From the NCBI GenBank assembly GCA_002280875.1, contig NCEV01000002.1, positions 1 to 64,000 of the forward strand: 64,000 bases of DNA, read 5' to 3'. Positions within the stretch are counted from its first letter, which is position 1. Each line of letters begins with the position of its first letter. Below, piece after piece: positions 29,288 through 38,749 of the stretch. Source of the stretch: Caulobacter sp. 32-67-35. Lineage in GTDB: Bacteria; Pseudomonadota; Alphaproteobacteria; Caulobacterales; Caulobacteraceae. Both the position numbers and the translations under genes were made by a program. Below the pieces are notes generated by a model. That model made no database searches. It was not told the origin of the DNA and saw nothing but the letters and a program-made list of their open reading frames with translations.

Positions 29288-30772
29288 ATGCACTTCAGTC
29301 GCCGCGGCCTGCTGGCCGCCTCTGCCGCGATCGCCGCCGCTTCGTCCGTCGAAGCCAAGCCCAGGGCCGCCGGTGAGCCGGCCTGGACGCCCGACGCCAC
29401 CGAGATCGCCGGCCGCATCCGTCGCAAGGAGGTCAGTGTCGTCGAGGTGGTCGAAGAGGCCATCCGCAAGGCCGAGGCCCTGCAGCCCAGGATCAACGCC
29501 CTGGTAACCTCCGATTTCGACCGGGCGATGGACAAGGCCCGGGGCGGCCAGCTGTCGGGCCCGTTCGCCGGCGTGCCGTTCCTGATCAAGGACCTGGATC
29601 CCTATACTGGACTGCCCACGCGCTACGGCTCCCGCAGTTCGATGGGCGCAGGCCCAGAAACGGCCCAGACGGCCTTTGTCGAGACCTATGATCGCGCCGG
29701 TCTGGTGGTGATCGGCAAGTCGACCACGCCGGAATACGGCTTCCTGCCAACGACCGAGCCCATGGGCTTCCTGCCCACCCGCAATCCCTGGAACCTGAAG
29801 CACTCGTCGGGTGGCTCATCCGGCGGCGCGGCGGCCGCGACGGCGGCGGGCATCGTGCCCTTCGCTCACGCCAGCGACGGGGGCGGCTCGATCCGCATTC
29901 CAGCGGCCAATTGCGGCCTGTTTGGCCTGAAACCTTCACGCGGCCGGATGATCGAGGGCCGGCCTCACGGGCGTGGCATCGACCTGTCCGTGGCCCATGT
30001 GGTCAGCCACAGCGTCCGCGATTCGGCGGCCATGTTCGGCGCCAGCGAGCGCACGGCGGCGGGGTCGCCGTTCAAGGCCATCGGCGTAGTCACCAAGCCG
30101 CTGAAAAAGCGCCTCAAGGTCGGCCTGCTCCTGGAAACCGGCATGGGCCAAAAGCCAGACGCCGAGGTTGTCGCCGCCATCGAGGGCGCCGCCAAGCTGA
30201 TGGCCAGCCTGGGACACAGGGTCGAGCCGACAAGCTGGCCGATTGACGGCCCCCAGTTCGGACGTGACTTCACCGCGTTATGGTCCACCGGCGCGGCCGA
30301 ACTGGTCGCTGGCGTCAGCAAGGCCATGGGCCGCAAGGCCGACGCCAGCGTGCTGGAACCGTTCAGCCTGGGCATGGCTGAACTGGTGGCCAGCCTGAAG
30401 CCGGGCGACATCGAGGCCGCCGTCGGTCGCCTGCAGGCGACCTCGAAGGCCTATGACGATTGGCTGACGAAGTACGATGTCATCCTGTCGCCGGTGCTGG
30501 GCAGCCCGCCCGTCGAGCTGGGCTTTGTCAGCGGCGACGTGCCTTTCGAGACCCTGCAGGCGCGTCTGATGGACTATGTGGGCTACACCCCGGTCCAGAA
30601 CGTGGCCGGCGCGCCGGCCATGAGCGTGCCGCTGCACTGGACGGCCAGTGGCCTGCCCGTCGGGGTGCAGTTCGCCGGGCGCGCGGGTTCGGAAAAGATG
30701 CTGTTCCAGCTGGCCTATCAGCTGGAAGCCGCCCAGCCCTGGGCGCACCGCAAGCCGCCGACCTCGCTCTAG
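29288..30772 (+). CDS. Exported amidase (amidase signature family)
   Basis: The 494-residue protein has a twin-arginine type signal (SRRGLLAASAAIAAASSVEA). The amidase signature follows, with FLIKDL (catalytic lysine) and SSGGSSGGAAAATAAG (cis-serine). The nucleophile is in DGGGSIRIPAANCG. These enzymes hydrolyse amide bonds by a Ser-Ser-Lys triad. The natural substrate is unknown. The signal places it in the periplasm. Its stop codon overlaps the end of the convergent DUF1801 remnant. Confidence 0.9.
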   Translation: MHFSRRGLLAASAAIAAASSVEAKPRAAGEPAWTPDATEIAGRIRRKEVSVVEVVEEAIRKAEALQPRINALVTSDFDRAMDKARGGQLSGPFAGVPFLIKDLDPYTGLPTRYGSRSSMGAGPETAQTAFVETYDRAGLVVIGKSTTPEYGFLPTTEPMGFLPTRNPWNLKHSSGGSSGGAAAATAAGIVPFAHASDGGGSIRIPAANCGLFGLKPSRGRMIEGRPHGRGIDLSVAHVVSHSVRDSAAMFGASERTAAGSPFKAIGVVTKPLKKRLKVGLLLETGMGQKPDAEVVAAIEGAAKLMASLGHRVEPTSWPIDGPQFGRDFTALWSTGAAELVAGVSKAMGRKADASVLEPFSLGMAELVASLKPGDIEAAVGRLQATSKAYDDWLTKYDVILSPVLGSPPVELGFVSGDVPFETLQARLMDYVGYTPVQNVAGAPAMSVPLHWTASGLPVGVQFAGRAGSEKMLFQLAYQLEAAQPWAHRKPPTSL

Positions 30773-31090
30773 CGACAGCCGCCGGGGCCGCGATCGCGGA
30801 TGTCCGAAAGGATATCCGCGATCAGGTCGAAATCCATGGCCTCGGAGGCGGTCGGCGAAGGTGTCGACCGCCGTCTGGCCGGCATAGAAGGCGATATGCT
30901 GCTTCTGGCTGTTGAAGGCGATCCACGGCTGCCTGGGATCGCCATAGGCCGGCATGCCGAACGCCATCAGCTCGTGCTCGGCGCCGAAGGTCTCGCGACA
31001 GAGCGCCCGAAGGCGGTCCAGGGCCGGCCAGCGGTCGGGCGAGACCTCCGACATGTAGTCGTCGACACTCGCCGCCTTTGACTGGACCAT
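30769..31090 (-). pseudogene. DUF1801 gene with internal deletion/frameshift
   Basis: From ATG 31090 the first 85 or so codons read as a normal DUF1801 protein (VDDYMSEVSPDRWPALDRLRALC, ELMAFGMPAYGD, WIAFNSQKQHIAFYAG). After TFADRL the original frame runs nonsensically into the antisense of the amidase. In the next frame, EAMDFDLIADILSDIRDRG and a stop at 30769-30771 give the family's usual C-terminus (DFDLI). The usual G-K/R-x-CIRF-x-P block between them is missing. A small out-of-frame deletion around 30840-30860 explains both facts. The genuine function of the family is not known to me. Confidence 0.75.
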
Positions 31091-31109
31091 CGCCGCCTCC
31101 GTAAGGGCC

Positions 31110-32861
31110 CTACCCCTCGACGAACACCTTCTTGAGTTCGTTCTTCATGATCTTGCCATTGGCGTTGCGCGGCAAGGTCTCGTGCCAGAACACGATCTTC
31201 ACTGGCACCTTGAAGGCCGCCAGGCGGTCGGCGACGAAGGCCCGCAGCTCGGCCTCGGTGGCTTCAGCGCCGGGCTTGAGGGTCACGACGGCCGCCGGCT
31301 CTTCACCCAGGGTCTTGTGCTCGATGCCGACCAGGGCGGCGTCCATCACCGCCGGGTGGTCGTACAGAAGGTTCTCGACCTCGATGCAGTAGATGTTCTC
31401 GCCGCCGCGGATCAGCATGTCCTTGGCGCGGTCGATGATGAAGCAGAAGCCCTCGGCGTCGAGACGCGCCAGGTCGCCGGTCTTCACCCAGCCGTCGATG
31501 AAGGTCTGGGCGGTGGCTTCGGGCTTGTTCCAGTAGCCGCGCACCACCTGCGGACCCCGGCACCACAGCTCGCCGACCTCGCCGATCGGCAGTTCGCGAT
31601 GCGGCTCCTCGACGGTCATGATCTTCAGGTCGGTGACCGGCACGGCGGGGCCGCAGCTGTCGGGACGGTTCTCGTAGTCTTCGGCCGAATTGCTGGTGGC
31701 GGTGGCCGAGGTCTCGGTCATGCCCCAGCCGTTGCCGGGCGAGGCCTTGGGCCAGATTTCCTTGATCTTGCGCACCAGTTCCGGCGCCGACGGCGCGCCG
31801 CCATAGGCCACGGCCTCGATCGACGACAGGTCGTACTTCTCGCGGTTGGGATGCTCGATGATCTGCCAGGCGATGGTGGGCACGCCGCCGATCTGGGTCA
31901 GGCGTTCGTCCTCGATCAGCTGCATGGCCTTGTCGGGATCCCACTTGCGGATCATGGCCAGCTTCGCGCCGCCAAACAGCGACGGGTTCAGCACCGCGAA
32001 ACAGCCCGTGGCGTGGAAGAACGGCACCGAGATCAGCGAGCCGCGCTGCGGGCCGTTGGGATCGGGCTCCGGCGGCGCCTCGCCCCGGCGCAGGAAGCTG
32101 CGCGCCCCGGCGGCGGCGGCGGCGAAGATGTTGCTGTTGATGTTGCGATGGGTGCCTATGGCGCCCTTGGGCTTACCCGTGGTGCCCGAGGTGTAGAAGA
32201 TCGTCGCGTCGTCATCGGCCGCCAGTGGCACGGTCGAGAGCGGCTTCTCCTCCAGCTTGGCCCAGTCATTGGGAGAGCCGATCACGGTCTCCAGACGCGT
32301 GACATAGGGATGGGCGATCTCTTCGCGAGCCCGGCTGACATAGACGCGCTCGAGCTCGGGACAGTTGTGCAGGTGCTCTGTCAGGCGCTCATAGCGCTCG
32401 ACATCGACGACCAGGGTCTTGGCGCCAGAATCCAGCAGGCCATATTCCAGCTCACTGCCGGTCCACCAGGCGTTCAGCGGCGTGACGATGGCGCCGATCG
32501 ACAGGCCGGCATAGAAGGCGACCGGCCATTCCGGCAGGTTGCGCATGACGATCGCGATGCGGTCGCCCTTCTGCACGCCCTTGGCGGTCAGTTCGGCGGC
32601 AAAGACCGTGACGGCGCGATAGAAGGCTTCGAAGCTGACCCGCTCGTCCTCGTGGACCATGAAGATCTTTTCGCCATGGGCGCGGCCCAGAACCAGCGTG
32701 TCACGAAGGGTCGGCGGCGCATTCTTCCAGACCCGGGTCTTTACGCCGCGGATCTCGATCTCTTCCATCTCACCGGCCGTGCCCGGCTGGGTGATCAGGG
32801 CATAGGCCTGCTGGACCGACATGGCGGGCCACGGAATGGAGGCGGGGGCGGCCTGGGTCAT
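31110..32861 (-). CDS. Acyl-CoA synthetase (AMP-forming)
   Basis: The 583-residue enzyme activates a carboxylic acid to the acyl-CoA through an acyl-AMP. It shows the P-loop IFYTSGTTGKPKGAIGTHRN, then YGGAPSAPELV, GNGWGMTETSATAT, VKTGDLARLD, and the C-terminal lysine motif NANGKIMKNELKK. Sequence does not settle the substrate, but medium- or long-chain acid is likely. ATG 32861 is chosen because GGGAG lies upstream. The frame runs open for 35 more codons without a start signal. No neighbouring beta-oxidation genes are present. Confidence 0.93.
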   Translation of the reverse strand: MTQAAPASIPWPAMSVQQAYALITQPGTAGEMEEIEIRGVKTRVWKNAPPTLRDTLVLGRAHGEKIFMVHEDERVSFEAFYRAVTVFAAELTAKGVQKGDRIAIVMRNLPEWPVAFYAGLSIGAIVTPLNAWWTGSELEYGLLDSGAKTLVVDVERYERLTEHLHNCPELERVYVSRAREEIAHPYVTRLETVIGSPNDWAKLEEKPLSTVPLAADDDATIFYTSGTTGKPKGAIGTHRNINSNIFAAAAAGARSFLRRGEAPPEPDPNGPQRGSLISVPFFHATGCFAVLNPSLFGGAKLAMIRKWDPDKAMQLIEDERLTQIGGVPTIAWQIIEHPNREKYDLSSIEAVAYGGAPSAPELVRKIKEIWPKASPGNGWGMTETSATATSNSAEDYENRPDSCGPAVPVTDLKIMTVEEPHRELPIGEVGELWCRGPQVVRGYWNKPEATAQTFIDGWVKTGDLARLDAEGFCFIIDRAKDMLIRGGENIYCIEVENLLYDHPAVMDAALVGIEHKTLGEEPAAVVTLKPGAEATEAELRAFVADRLAAFKVPVKIVFWHETLPRNANGKIMKNELKKVFVEG

Positions 32862-33494
32862 CGTTACTCTCCCAATCTGGTCGCGCCTTGTTTCAGGGAC
32901 GCGTTGCCGCCGAGTAAGCACAGGCTGAGGCCTGATGCAAACAGGCGTTTGATCGTAAGGGAACAATGATCAGTTAGACGTCAGGTCATGACGCTGCGCC
33001 ACGCAATCCTGCGCGCGAGCTGCAGGATGTTGGTCATTTTGCCGGGACAAGGGCGGGTCTCGAACGCGGGTTCGCGACCTCACGCGGGCATCCGCTGAGC
33101 TGATGGGGAAGGTGCGAAGCGCCCGGGCCTCGCCCGGATGATGGGTAGTCTGAGTACCGTTTCGACGAAGACGAACGCTTCGCGCGGTCGTTATTCAGGA
33201 GCATCGCCGGGCTGGCGGGGTTTTAACCCGCTCCGGTAGCTAGGCCCCTGGCAGGCGGAGTGTTGGCGCACTCCGGACCGCGCGGGCGATTTCAGCCCAC
33301 GCCTACACGTCCCGCTCGACCACCCCCGAAAGCCGCATCGGTCGCCGTACGTGCGCCCTCCCCGTGCCTTCAGGTGAGGAGCAGTATCGGGCCGCCTGGG
33401 AGGCGGGGGATGGAGAAATATGAGAAACTTGCAAGTAATTGAATTTGTTGATTTATAGGCGGCTCCATCCTCACGAACAACGGGGATGGCGGTA
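32862..33494. other. Long intergenic region with several hairpins
   Basis: No convincing gene lies here. The region holds at least three short perfect hairpins: 6 bp at 33123-33137, 5 bp at 33215-33231 and 7 bp at 33256-33275. An imperfect 10-bp one lies near 33056-33079. Its right part (33400-33470) is AT-rich. The cluster could be a structured RNA or a decayed element. I compared it mentally with tmRNA, RNase P, SRP and 6S RNA and saw no match. The promoter of the acyl-CoA synthetase should be at the left end. Confidence 0.4.
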
Positions 33495-33606
33495 GCTCCT
33501 CCCCCTCTGGGGGAGGTGGCCCAGAGGGCCGGAGGGGGCCATCGCGCCTTGTGTCCAGCTAGCCCCCTCAGTCGCTCCGCGACAGCTCCCCCAGTGGGGG
33601 AGCAGC
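33495..33606. repeat. Intergenic inverted-repeat element downstream of valS
   Basis: Two 45-base segments (33495-33539 and 33562-33606) are imperfect inverted copies separated by 22 bases. Each contains an inner hairpin of the type CTCCCCC-T/A-CTGGGGGAG followed by a GAGGGGGC end. I recall this kind of element as frequent between genes in Caulobacterales. It lies 7 bases after the valS stop codon and could act in 3'-end formation. Confidence 0.75.
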
Positions 33607-33612
33607 TAGCCC

Positions 33613-36336
33613 CTACCCGACCGCCGCCAGCCGCGAGAGCGCCGCTTCAAGCTTGGCCTTGGCCGCTTCAGCCTCGGCGAGGCGTTCGCGGTTTTCGGTG
33701 ATCGCCTCTTCCTTGGCGCGGGCCAGAAAGTCGGGATTGCCCAGCTTCCTGGCGGCCTTGTCGATATCGACGGCGTGGCCGGCGATCTCCTTGGTCAGGC
33801 GGGCCTTTTCGGCCGCCAGATCGATGAACTCGGCGATGGCCAGCGCCCCGGTCGCCTCACCCAGCACGAAGGGCACGGCGCCGGCCGGCGGCGCGTCGGC
33901 CTCGCGGGCGCTGTCGAGGCGGGCCAGGGTCAGCAGCAGGTCGCGGTGACGGGCCAGTCGGGCCCGGGTCTCGGCATTGGCGCCGATCAGGGTCAGCGGC
34001 GGCTTGGCGCCCGGGGGCACGTTCATCTCGGCGCGGACCGAGCGGATTTCGCTGACGGTATCGACCAGCCAGCCGATCTCGGCCTCCGCGTCGGCGTCGA
34101 TCCAGCTTTCCGGCAGCTCCGGCCATTTCTCGACGATCAGCATGCCGTCACGCTTGGGGCCAAACAGGGCGGTCTTGTCCCACAGCTCCTCGGTGATGAA
34201 CGGCATCACCGGGTGCAGAACCTTCAGGATCACGTCCAGCGCCCAGGCGGCCGTGGCGCGGGTCTCTGCCTTGGCGGCGGCGTCGTCGCCGTTGAGGACC
34301 GGCTTGGCCAGTTCCAGATACCAGTCGCAGAACACGTTCCAGATGAACTTGTAGAGCGCGGTGGCGGCCGCATCGAACGACGGCGCCTCGAGCGCGCGGG
34401 TCACCTCGGCGACGGTCTTGACCGTCTCGCCGCGAATCCACTTGTTGATCGGCTGCTGGACGGTCGCGGGATCAAAGCCCTCGACGCGGATGCACTCGTT
34501 CATCTGGGCAAAGCGCGAGGCGTTCCACAGCTTGGTGCCGAAGTTGCGATAGCCCTCGATGCGCTGCTTCGACAGTTTGATGTCACGCGCCTGGCCCGAC
34601 ATCGCCGTCATGGTGAAGCGCACCGCGTCGCAGCCCAGTTCGTCGATCAAGACGAGCGGGTCCAGCACATTGCCCTTGGACTTGCTCATCTTGGCGCCCT
34701 TCTCGTCACGGACGAGGGCGTTGATGAACACCTGCTTGAACGGGACTTCGCCCATGAAGTGGAGGCCCATCATCATCATCCGGGCGACCCAGAAGAAGAT
34801 GATGTCGAAGCCCGTGACCAGGGTGCTGGTGGGGTAGAAGCGCGCCAGGTCTTCGGTCTTTTCCGGCCAGCCCAGGGTGGAGAACGGCCACAGGGCCGAG
34901 CTGAACCAGGTGTCGAGGACGTCTTCGTCGCGCTTCAGCACCGGGGCTTCGTCGCCATAGTGCAGGATGGCGGCGGCATAGGCCTCTTCCTCGGTCTCCT
35001 CGACGAAGATGTGGCCATCTTCGCCAAACCAAGCCGGGATGCGGTGGCCCCACCAGAGCTGGCGCGAGACGCACCAGGGCTCGATGTTGCGCAGCCACTC
35101 GAAGTAGGTCTTTTCCCAGTGACGGGGCTCAAAGACCGTGTCGCCGTTCTCGACCGCTTTCAGGGCCGGCTGAGCCAGGGTCTTGGCGTCGACGTACCAC
35201 TGGTCGGTCAGATAGGGCTCGATGACTACGCCGGAACGGTCGCCGTGCGGGACCATGTGTTTGGTCTTCTCGATCTCGCGCAGCCAGCCGTCTTCCTCCG
35301 CCCGGGCGACGATCGCCTTGCGGGCCACGAAACGATCCAGGCCCTGATAGTCGGCCGGCACGCTGTCGTTCAGGCGCGCATCGGGGGTCAGGATGTTGAT
35401 GGCGTCCAGGCCGTGACGCTTGCCGACGCCAAAGTCGTTGAAATCATGGGCCGGGGTGATCTTGACCGCGCCCGAGCCCTTGGTCGGGTCGGCATAGTCG
35501 TCAGCGACGATCGGGATGCGACGGCCGACGATCGGTAGCGTCACGAACTTGCCGACCAGATCCTTGTAGCGCTCATCGCTGGGATGAACGGCCACGGCGG
35601 TATCGCCCAGCATGGTCTCCGGACGCGTGGTGGCCACGACGATGAAGTCGCGGGTCTCGAACTCGGTGGCCTTGCCGTCCTCGTCGAAGGCGATCGGGTA
35701 CTGGAAGGTCACGCCATCGGCCAGCGGATAGGCGAAGTGCCAATAGGCGCCGTCGACCTCCTTCTGCTCGACCTCAAGGTCGGAGATGGCGGTCTGGAAC
35801 TGCGGGTCCCAGTTGACCAGGCGCTTGTCGCGATACAGCAGGTTCTGCTTGTAGAGCTGGACGAACACCTTGCGGACGGCGGCCGACAGGCCCTCGTCCA
35901 GGGTGAAGCGCTCGCGCGACCAGTCGCAGCTGGCGCCCAGGCGACGCAGCTGGTTGACGATCGTGCCGCCGCTCTCGGCCTTCCATTCCCAGATCTTCTC
36001 GACGAAGGCCTCGCGGCCCATCTCGCGACGGCCCACATTGCCGGCGGCGGCCAGCTGGCGCTCGACCACCATCTGGGTGGCGATGCCCGCGTGGTCGGTG
36101 CCCGGCAGCCACAGGGCGGCCTTGCCGCGCATGCGGTGGAAGCGCGTCAGCACGTCCTGCAGGGTGTTGTTCAGCGCATGGCCGATGTGCAGCGAGCCCG
36201 TCACGTTCGGCGGCGGGATGACGATCACGAACGGCTCGGCGTTCGGATCCTCGCTCGGCTTGAAGGCCCCGGAGGCCTCCCAGGCGGCGTACAGGCGGGG
36301 TTCGACGGCTTTGGGATCGAAGGTCTTGTCAAGCAT
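33613..36336 (-). CDS. valS: Valine--tRNA ligase
   Basis: The 907-residue class I synthetase has the HIGH motif in [19 protein letters not shown] and the KMSKS motif in [14 protein letters not shown]. An editing domain lies between them, followed by an anticodon-binding region ([10 protein letters not shown]) and a C-terminal coiled-coil tail ([23 protein letters not shown]) that binds tRNA-Val. It charges tRNA-Val with valine. Length is normal. It is preceded by popZ on the same strand, from which the terminator at 36409-36436 separates it. Confidence 0.97.
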   Translation of the reverse strand: MLDKTFDPKAVEPRLYAAWEASGAFKPSEDPNAEPFVIVIPPPNVTGSLHIGHALNNTLQDVLTRFHRMRGKAALWLPGTDHAGIATQMVVERQLAAAGNVGRREMGREAFVEKIWEWKAESGGTIVNQLRRLGASCDWSRERFTLDEGLSAAVRKVFVQLYKQNLLYRDKRLVNWDPQFQTAISDLEVEQKEVDGAYWHFAYPLADGVTFQYPIAFDEDGKATEFETRDFIVVATTRPETMLGDTAVAVHPSDERYKDLVGKFVTLPIVGRRIPIVADDYADPTKGSGAVKITPAHDFNDFGVGKRHGLDAINILTPDARLNDSVPADYQGLDRFVARKAIVARAEEDGWLREIEKTKHMVPHGDRSGVVIEPYLTDQWYVDAKTLAQPALKAVENGDTVFEPRHWEKTYFEWLRNIEPWCVSRQLWWGHRIPAWFGEDGHIFVEETEEEAYAAAILHYGDEAPVLKRDEDVLDTWFSSALWPFSTLGWPEKTEDLARFYPTSTLVTGFDIIFFWVARMMMMGLHFMGEVPFKQVFINALVRDEKGAKMSKSKGNVLDPLVLIDELGCDAVRFTMTAMSGQARDIKLSKQRIEGYRNFGTKLWNASRFAQMNECIRVEGFDPATVQQPINKWIRGETVKTVAEVTRALEAPSFDAAATALYKFIWNVFCDWYLELAKPVLNGDDAAAKAETRATAAWALDVILKVLHPVMPFITEELWDKTALFGPKRDGMLIVEKWPELPESWIDADAEAEIGWLVDTVSEIRSVRAEMNVPPGAKPPLTLIGANAETRARLARHRDLLLTLARLDSAREADAPPAGAVPFVLGEATGALAIAEFIDLAAEKARLTKEIAGHAVDIDKAARKLGNPDFLARAKEEAITENRERLAEAEAAKAKLEAALSRLAAVG

Positions 36337-36408
36337 GGCGGTGCGGGTATGCCATCTGCGGCCGCCGCGCGAAACCGGGCGGCCTGGATTCAGGAACGAT
36401 TTGAACGG

Positions 36409-36436
36409 AAAAAGGCGGCCGCCATCGCGACCGCCC
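36409..36436 (-). terminator. Rho-independent terminator after popZ
   Basis: Read on the minus strand, a 9-bp stem (36427-36435 with 36414-36422, one G-U wobble) has a 4-base loop and is followed by five T at 36413-36409. The stem sequence is nearly the same as the one after ppdK. Confidence 0.8.
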
Positions 36437-36487
36437 TTTCAGGTTTCGAGGTCTGCGCGCCGTCCAGAGCCGACGCGAGACCCGATT

Positions 36488-37030
36488 TTATACGCGGCCG
36501 CGCGCGATGCGGTGGACTTCTTCTTCGACCTTGGTCTCGACGATGCGCGGCAGGTTCTGGTCCAGCCACTCCTTGAGCAGCGGGCGCAGCAGTTCGCGCA
36601 CCACGTCTTCCAGGGTGCGGCCGTCCTTGGGCATCAGCAGGGCCGAGCTCAGGCTGCCGAAGGCGCTGGCGGCCAGGCTCGAGGCGTGATCGCCGACCAA
36701 GGTCTCGGCCACGTCATCGCGGTTGAACGACGGCGCAGGCGGCGGCGTATAGGCCGGCTCGGGCTCGGGCGCAGCCGGGGAATAGACATCCAGATCGCCA
36801 ACGCTTTCGAGCGGAGCCGGCTCGGGCTCATGGGCTGGCTCGGGTTCGATCGGATCGGTCAGCTCCAGCACGTCGTCCTCAGCCGGGGCCTGATATTCAG
36901 GTTCCGGTTCGGGCGCCGGCGCAGGCGCGGCCGCCTCGGGCTCCGCCGGCGCGTCATCTTCGGAGATGATCCGCCGGATGGAGGCGAGGATCTCCTCCAT
37001 CGTCGGTTCTTGAGAGCTCTGGTCGGACAT
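36488..37030 (-). CDS. popZ: Polar organising protein PopZ (DUF2497)
   Basis: The 180-residue protein begins MSDQSSQEPTMEEILASIRRIISED, the N-terminal helix that recruits partner proteins. A disordered linker of about 75 residues, rich in proline and glutamate, follows. It ends with the conserved assembly region SALLMPKDGRTLEDVVRELLRPLLKEWLDQNLPRIVETKVEEEVHRI. This matches Caulobacter PopZ in order and length (about 177 residues there, from memory). PopZ forms the polar matrix that anchors the centromere through ParB and recruits cell-cycle kinases. ATG 37030 gives this N-terminus. The upstream TTG at 37045 is unlikely. The valS-popZ-tolC neighbourhood is as in C. crescentus. Confidence 0.95.
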   Translation of the reverse strand: MSDQSSQEPTMEEILASIRRIISEDDAPAEPEAAAPAPAPEPEPEYQAPAEDDVLELTDPIEPEPAHEPEPAPLESVGDLDVYSPAAPEPEPAYTPPPAPSFNRDDVAETLVGDHASSLAASAFGSLSSALLMPKDGRTLEDVVRELLRPLLKEWLDQNLPRIVETKVEEEVHRIARGRV

Positions 37031-37159
37031 GTGCGGGGCCGTCAAAAAGAGGTACGAATCCTTGACGCGCCCCGAAGAGCGCTAAGGGCCGATGGTGCAG
37101 ACTTGCGCGGCTTAAGCAAGCGCAAGGATTGCGGGTGGGCCAAATCGACGCGGCAAAGC

Positions 37160-38596
37160 CTATTTCGAAGAGGGCTTCGTGGACGGCGCTCCGACCTTGT
37201 CAATCACCTGAACCACCGGCTCCCACGGCACCCAGCCGATCGCACGGTTGACGCGGTCGTATGAGGTCTTGGGGTCATAGCGGGCGACGTCGGGAGCCAG
37301 GGCTGCAACATCCAGTGCGCCCATGGCCTGAAGAACCGAGGCGCTGGCGACATATTCGTCGCGGCGGGCCGATACCAGGGCCAGCTCGGCGGCGCGCAAT
37401 TCCTGCTGGGCGTTCAGGACGTCGAGCGTGGTGCGCAAACCGACCTGTTGTTCCTGACGCACGCCCTCGAAGGCGATGCGGGCGGCGCGGACCTGTTCTT
37501 CGTTCGAGACCAGGTTGGAACGCGAAGCCAGCAGGTTGCTCCAGGCGTTGGAGACCGACTGCAGGGCGGTGCGCTTGGCGCCTTCCACGGCGATATGGGC
37601 GGCGTTTTCGCGCTCGATAGCGGCGCGAACCTGAGACGAGGTCAGCCCCCCCGTGAACAGCGGGATGGAGGCGGTGACAGCCCCGGTCAACTGCCGGTCA
37701 TAGTCTGCGAACTGGTCGCCGGCGCCATTGACCTCGCTGGCGTCGTAACCCAGCGAAGCCCGGGCCGAAACGGTGGGCCGACGCGAAGCGCGGACGGAGG
37801 CCAGCCGGGCTGCTGCTGCGCGTTCGTTGAAGCGCGCGGCCGCGACTTGAGGATTGTTGTTCTCGGCGGCCTCGAAGGCCTGCTCGACGGTCGACGGCAG
37901 CAACGCGGCGAGCGAGGGCTCGGCCACCAGATCGGTCGGGTTCTGGCCGACGATGGCCGCATAGCTGGCGCGGCTGATCGACAGCTGGGCCTGGGCTGAA
38001 CTGAGAGCGGCCTGGGCCGCTGCGCGGCGAGCCTGGGACTGCGCGACGTCGGTTCGCGTGATCTCGCCCACTTCGAAGCGCGCGTTGGACTCGTCCAGCT
38101 GTCGGCCGAGCACCGAAACGTTCTCCTGAGAGATCCGCAGGCGTTCTTCGTCGCGACGCACATCCACATAGGCCTGGATCACGTTGATCAGGACATTCTG
38201 TTCGATATTGCGCAGGCCTTCGCGGGCCGCCAGCACATCAGCCTCGGCGGCGGTGAGATTGGCGCTGGCCCGGCCGCCCGTATAGAGCGGCTGACTGATG
38301 GACAGGGTCGCGCCACTGCCGGAGGCCTCGACGCGCGTGCCGCCAAAGGGATCGCTCCGGCTCTCGGTGATGTCTGCCGAGATGCTGGCGGTCGGCCGGA
38401 ACGCCGTCTTGGCTTGAACGACACTCTCATCGGTGGCGCGCTGGGTGGCGCGCTGCTGCTGAAGCGTGGGGTTGGTCTGATAGGCCAGGGCGATGGCGTC
38501 GGTCAGCGTCTCGGCCTGGGCGGCGGACACGAAGCCGGCCATCAGGCCCAAGCTGCAAGCGGCGGCCAACAATCCGGCCCGACGGCTATTCGACAT
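37160..38596 (-). CDS. TolC-family outer-membrane efflux/secretion protein
   Basis: The 478-residue protein has a signal peptide (RRAGLLAAACSLGLMAGFVSAAQA) and two repeated outer-membrane efflux (OEP) domains with long amphipathic helices. It starts TLTDAIALAYQTNPTLQQQRA and ends the second repeat with LGLRTTLDVLNAQQELRAAELAL. TolC trimers form the outer-membrane channel for type I secretion and efflux. In C. crescentus the popZ neighbour is, as I recall, one of the RsaF proteins that export the S-layer, so that role is plausible here. ATG 38596 is used instead of the TTG just before it. Confidence 0.92.
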   Translation of the reverse strand: MSNSRRAGLLAAACSLGLMAGFVSAAQAETLTDAIALAYQTNPTLQQQRATQRATDESVVQAKTAFRPTASISADITESRSDPFGGTRVEASGSGATLSISQPLYTGGRASANLTAAEADVLAAREGLRNIEQNVLINVIQAYVDVRRDEERLRISQENVSVLGRQLDESNARFEVGEITRTDVAQSQARRAAAQAALSSAQAQLSISRASYAAIVGQNPTDLVAEPSLAALLPSTVEQAFEAAENNNPQVAAARFNERAAAARLASVRASRRPTVSARASLGYDASEVNGAGDQFADYDRQLTGAVTASIPLFTGGLTSSQVRAAIERENAAHIAVEGAKRTALQSVSNAWSNLLASRSNLVSNEEQVRAARIAFEGVRQEQQVGLRTTLDVLNAQQELRAAELALVSARRDEYVASASVLQAMGALDVAALAPDVARYDPKTSYDRVNRAIGWVPWEPVVQVIDKVGAPSTKPSSK

Positions 38597-38749
38597 CAAG
38601 TTCTATCCCCAAGACACGCGAAGCTCACGCCCGCACCTGCTATATGAGCGCGTGTAAGGCTGACCGCCAGCGGCCGCTAGTTAAGCTTTTTTCACGCACA
38701 CGTTGCGCGCATGTTTCTACAACGACAAACGCTCGACAACGACCTCAGG

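Noticed and set aside
30278-31090. A 270-residue DUF1801 protein reading through the amidase antisense
   Set aside because: After about residue 85 the protein has no similarity to the family and uses the amidase antisense. The real C-terminus is in another frame.
33140-33241. Short leader-like frame in the intergenic region (MGSLSTVSTKTNASRGR...)
   Set aside because: It has no ribosome site, no downstream gene on that strand and no regulatory codon pattern.
32862-33494. Housekeeping RNA (tmRNA, RNase P, SRP, 6S) in the region
   Set aside because: I saw no tag peptide, RNase P core or SRP tetraloop pattern. It remains an unassigned hairpin region.
33775-35538. Long plus-strand open frame of 587 codons opposite valS
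   Set aside because: It is antisense to valS with no supporting motif.
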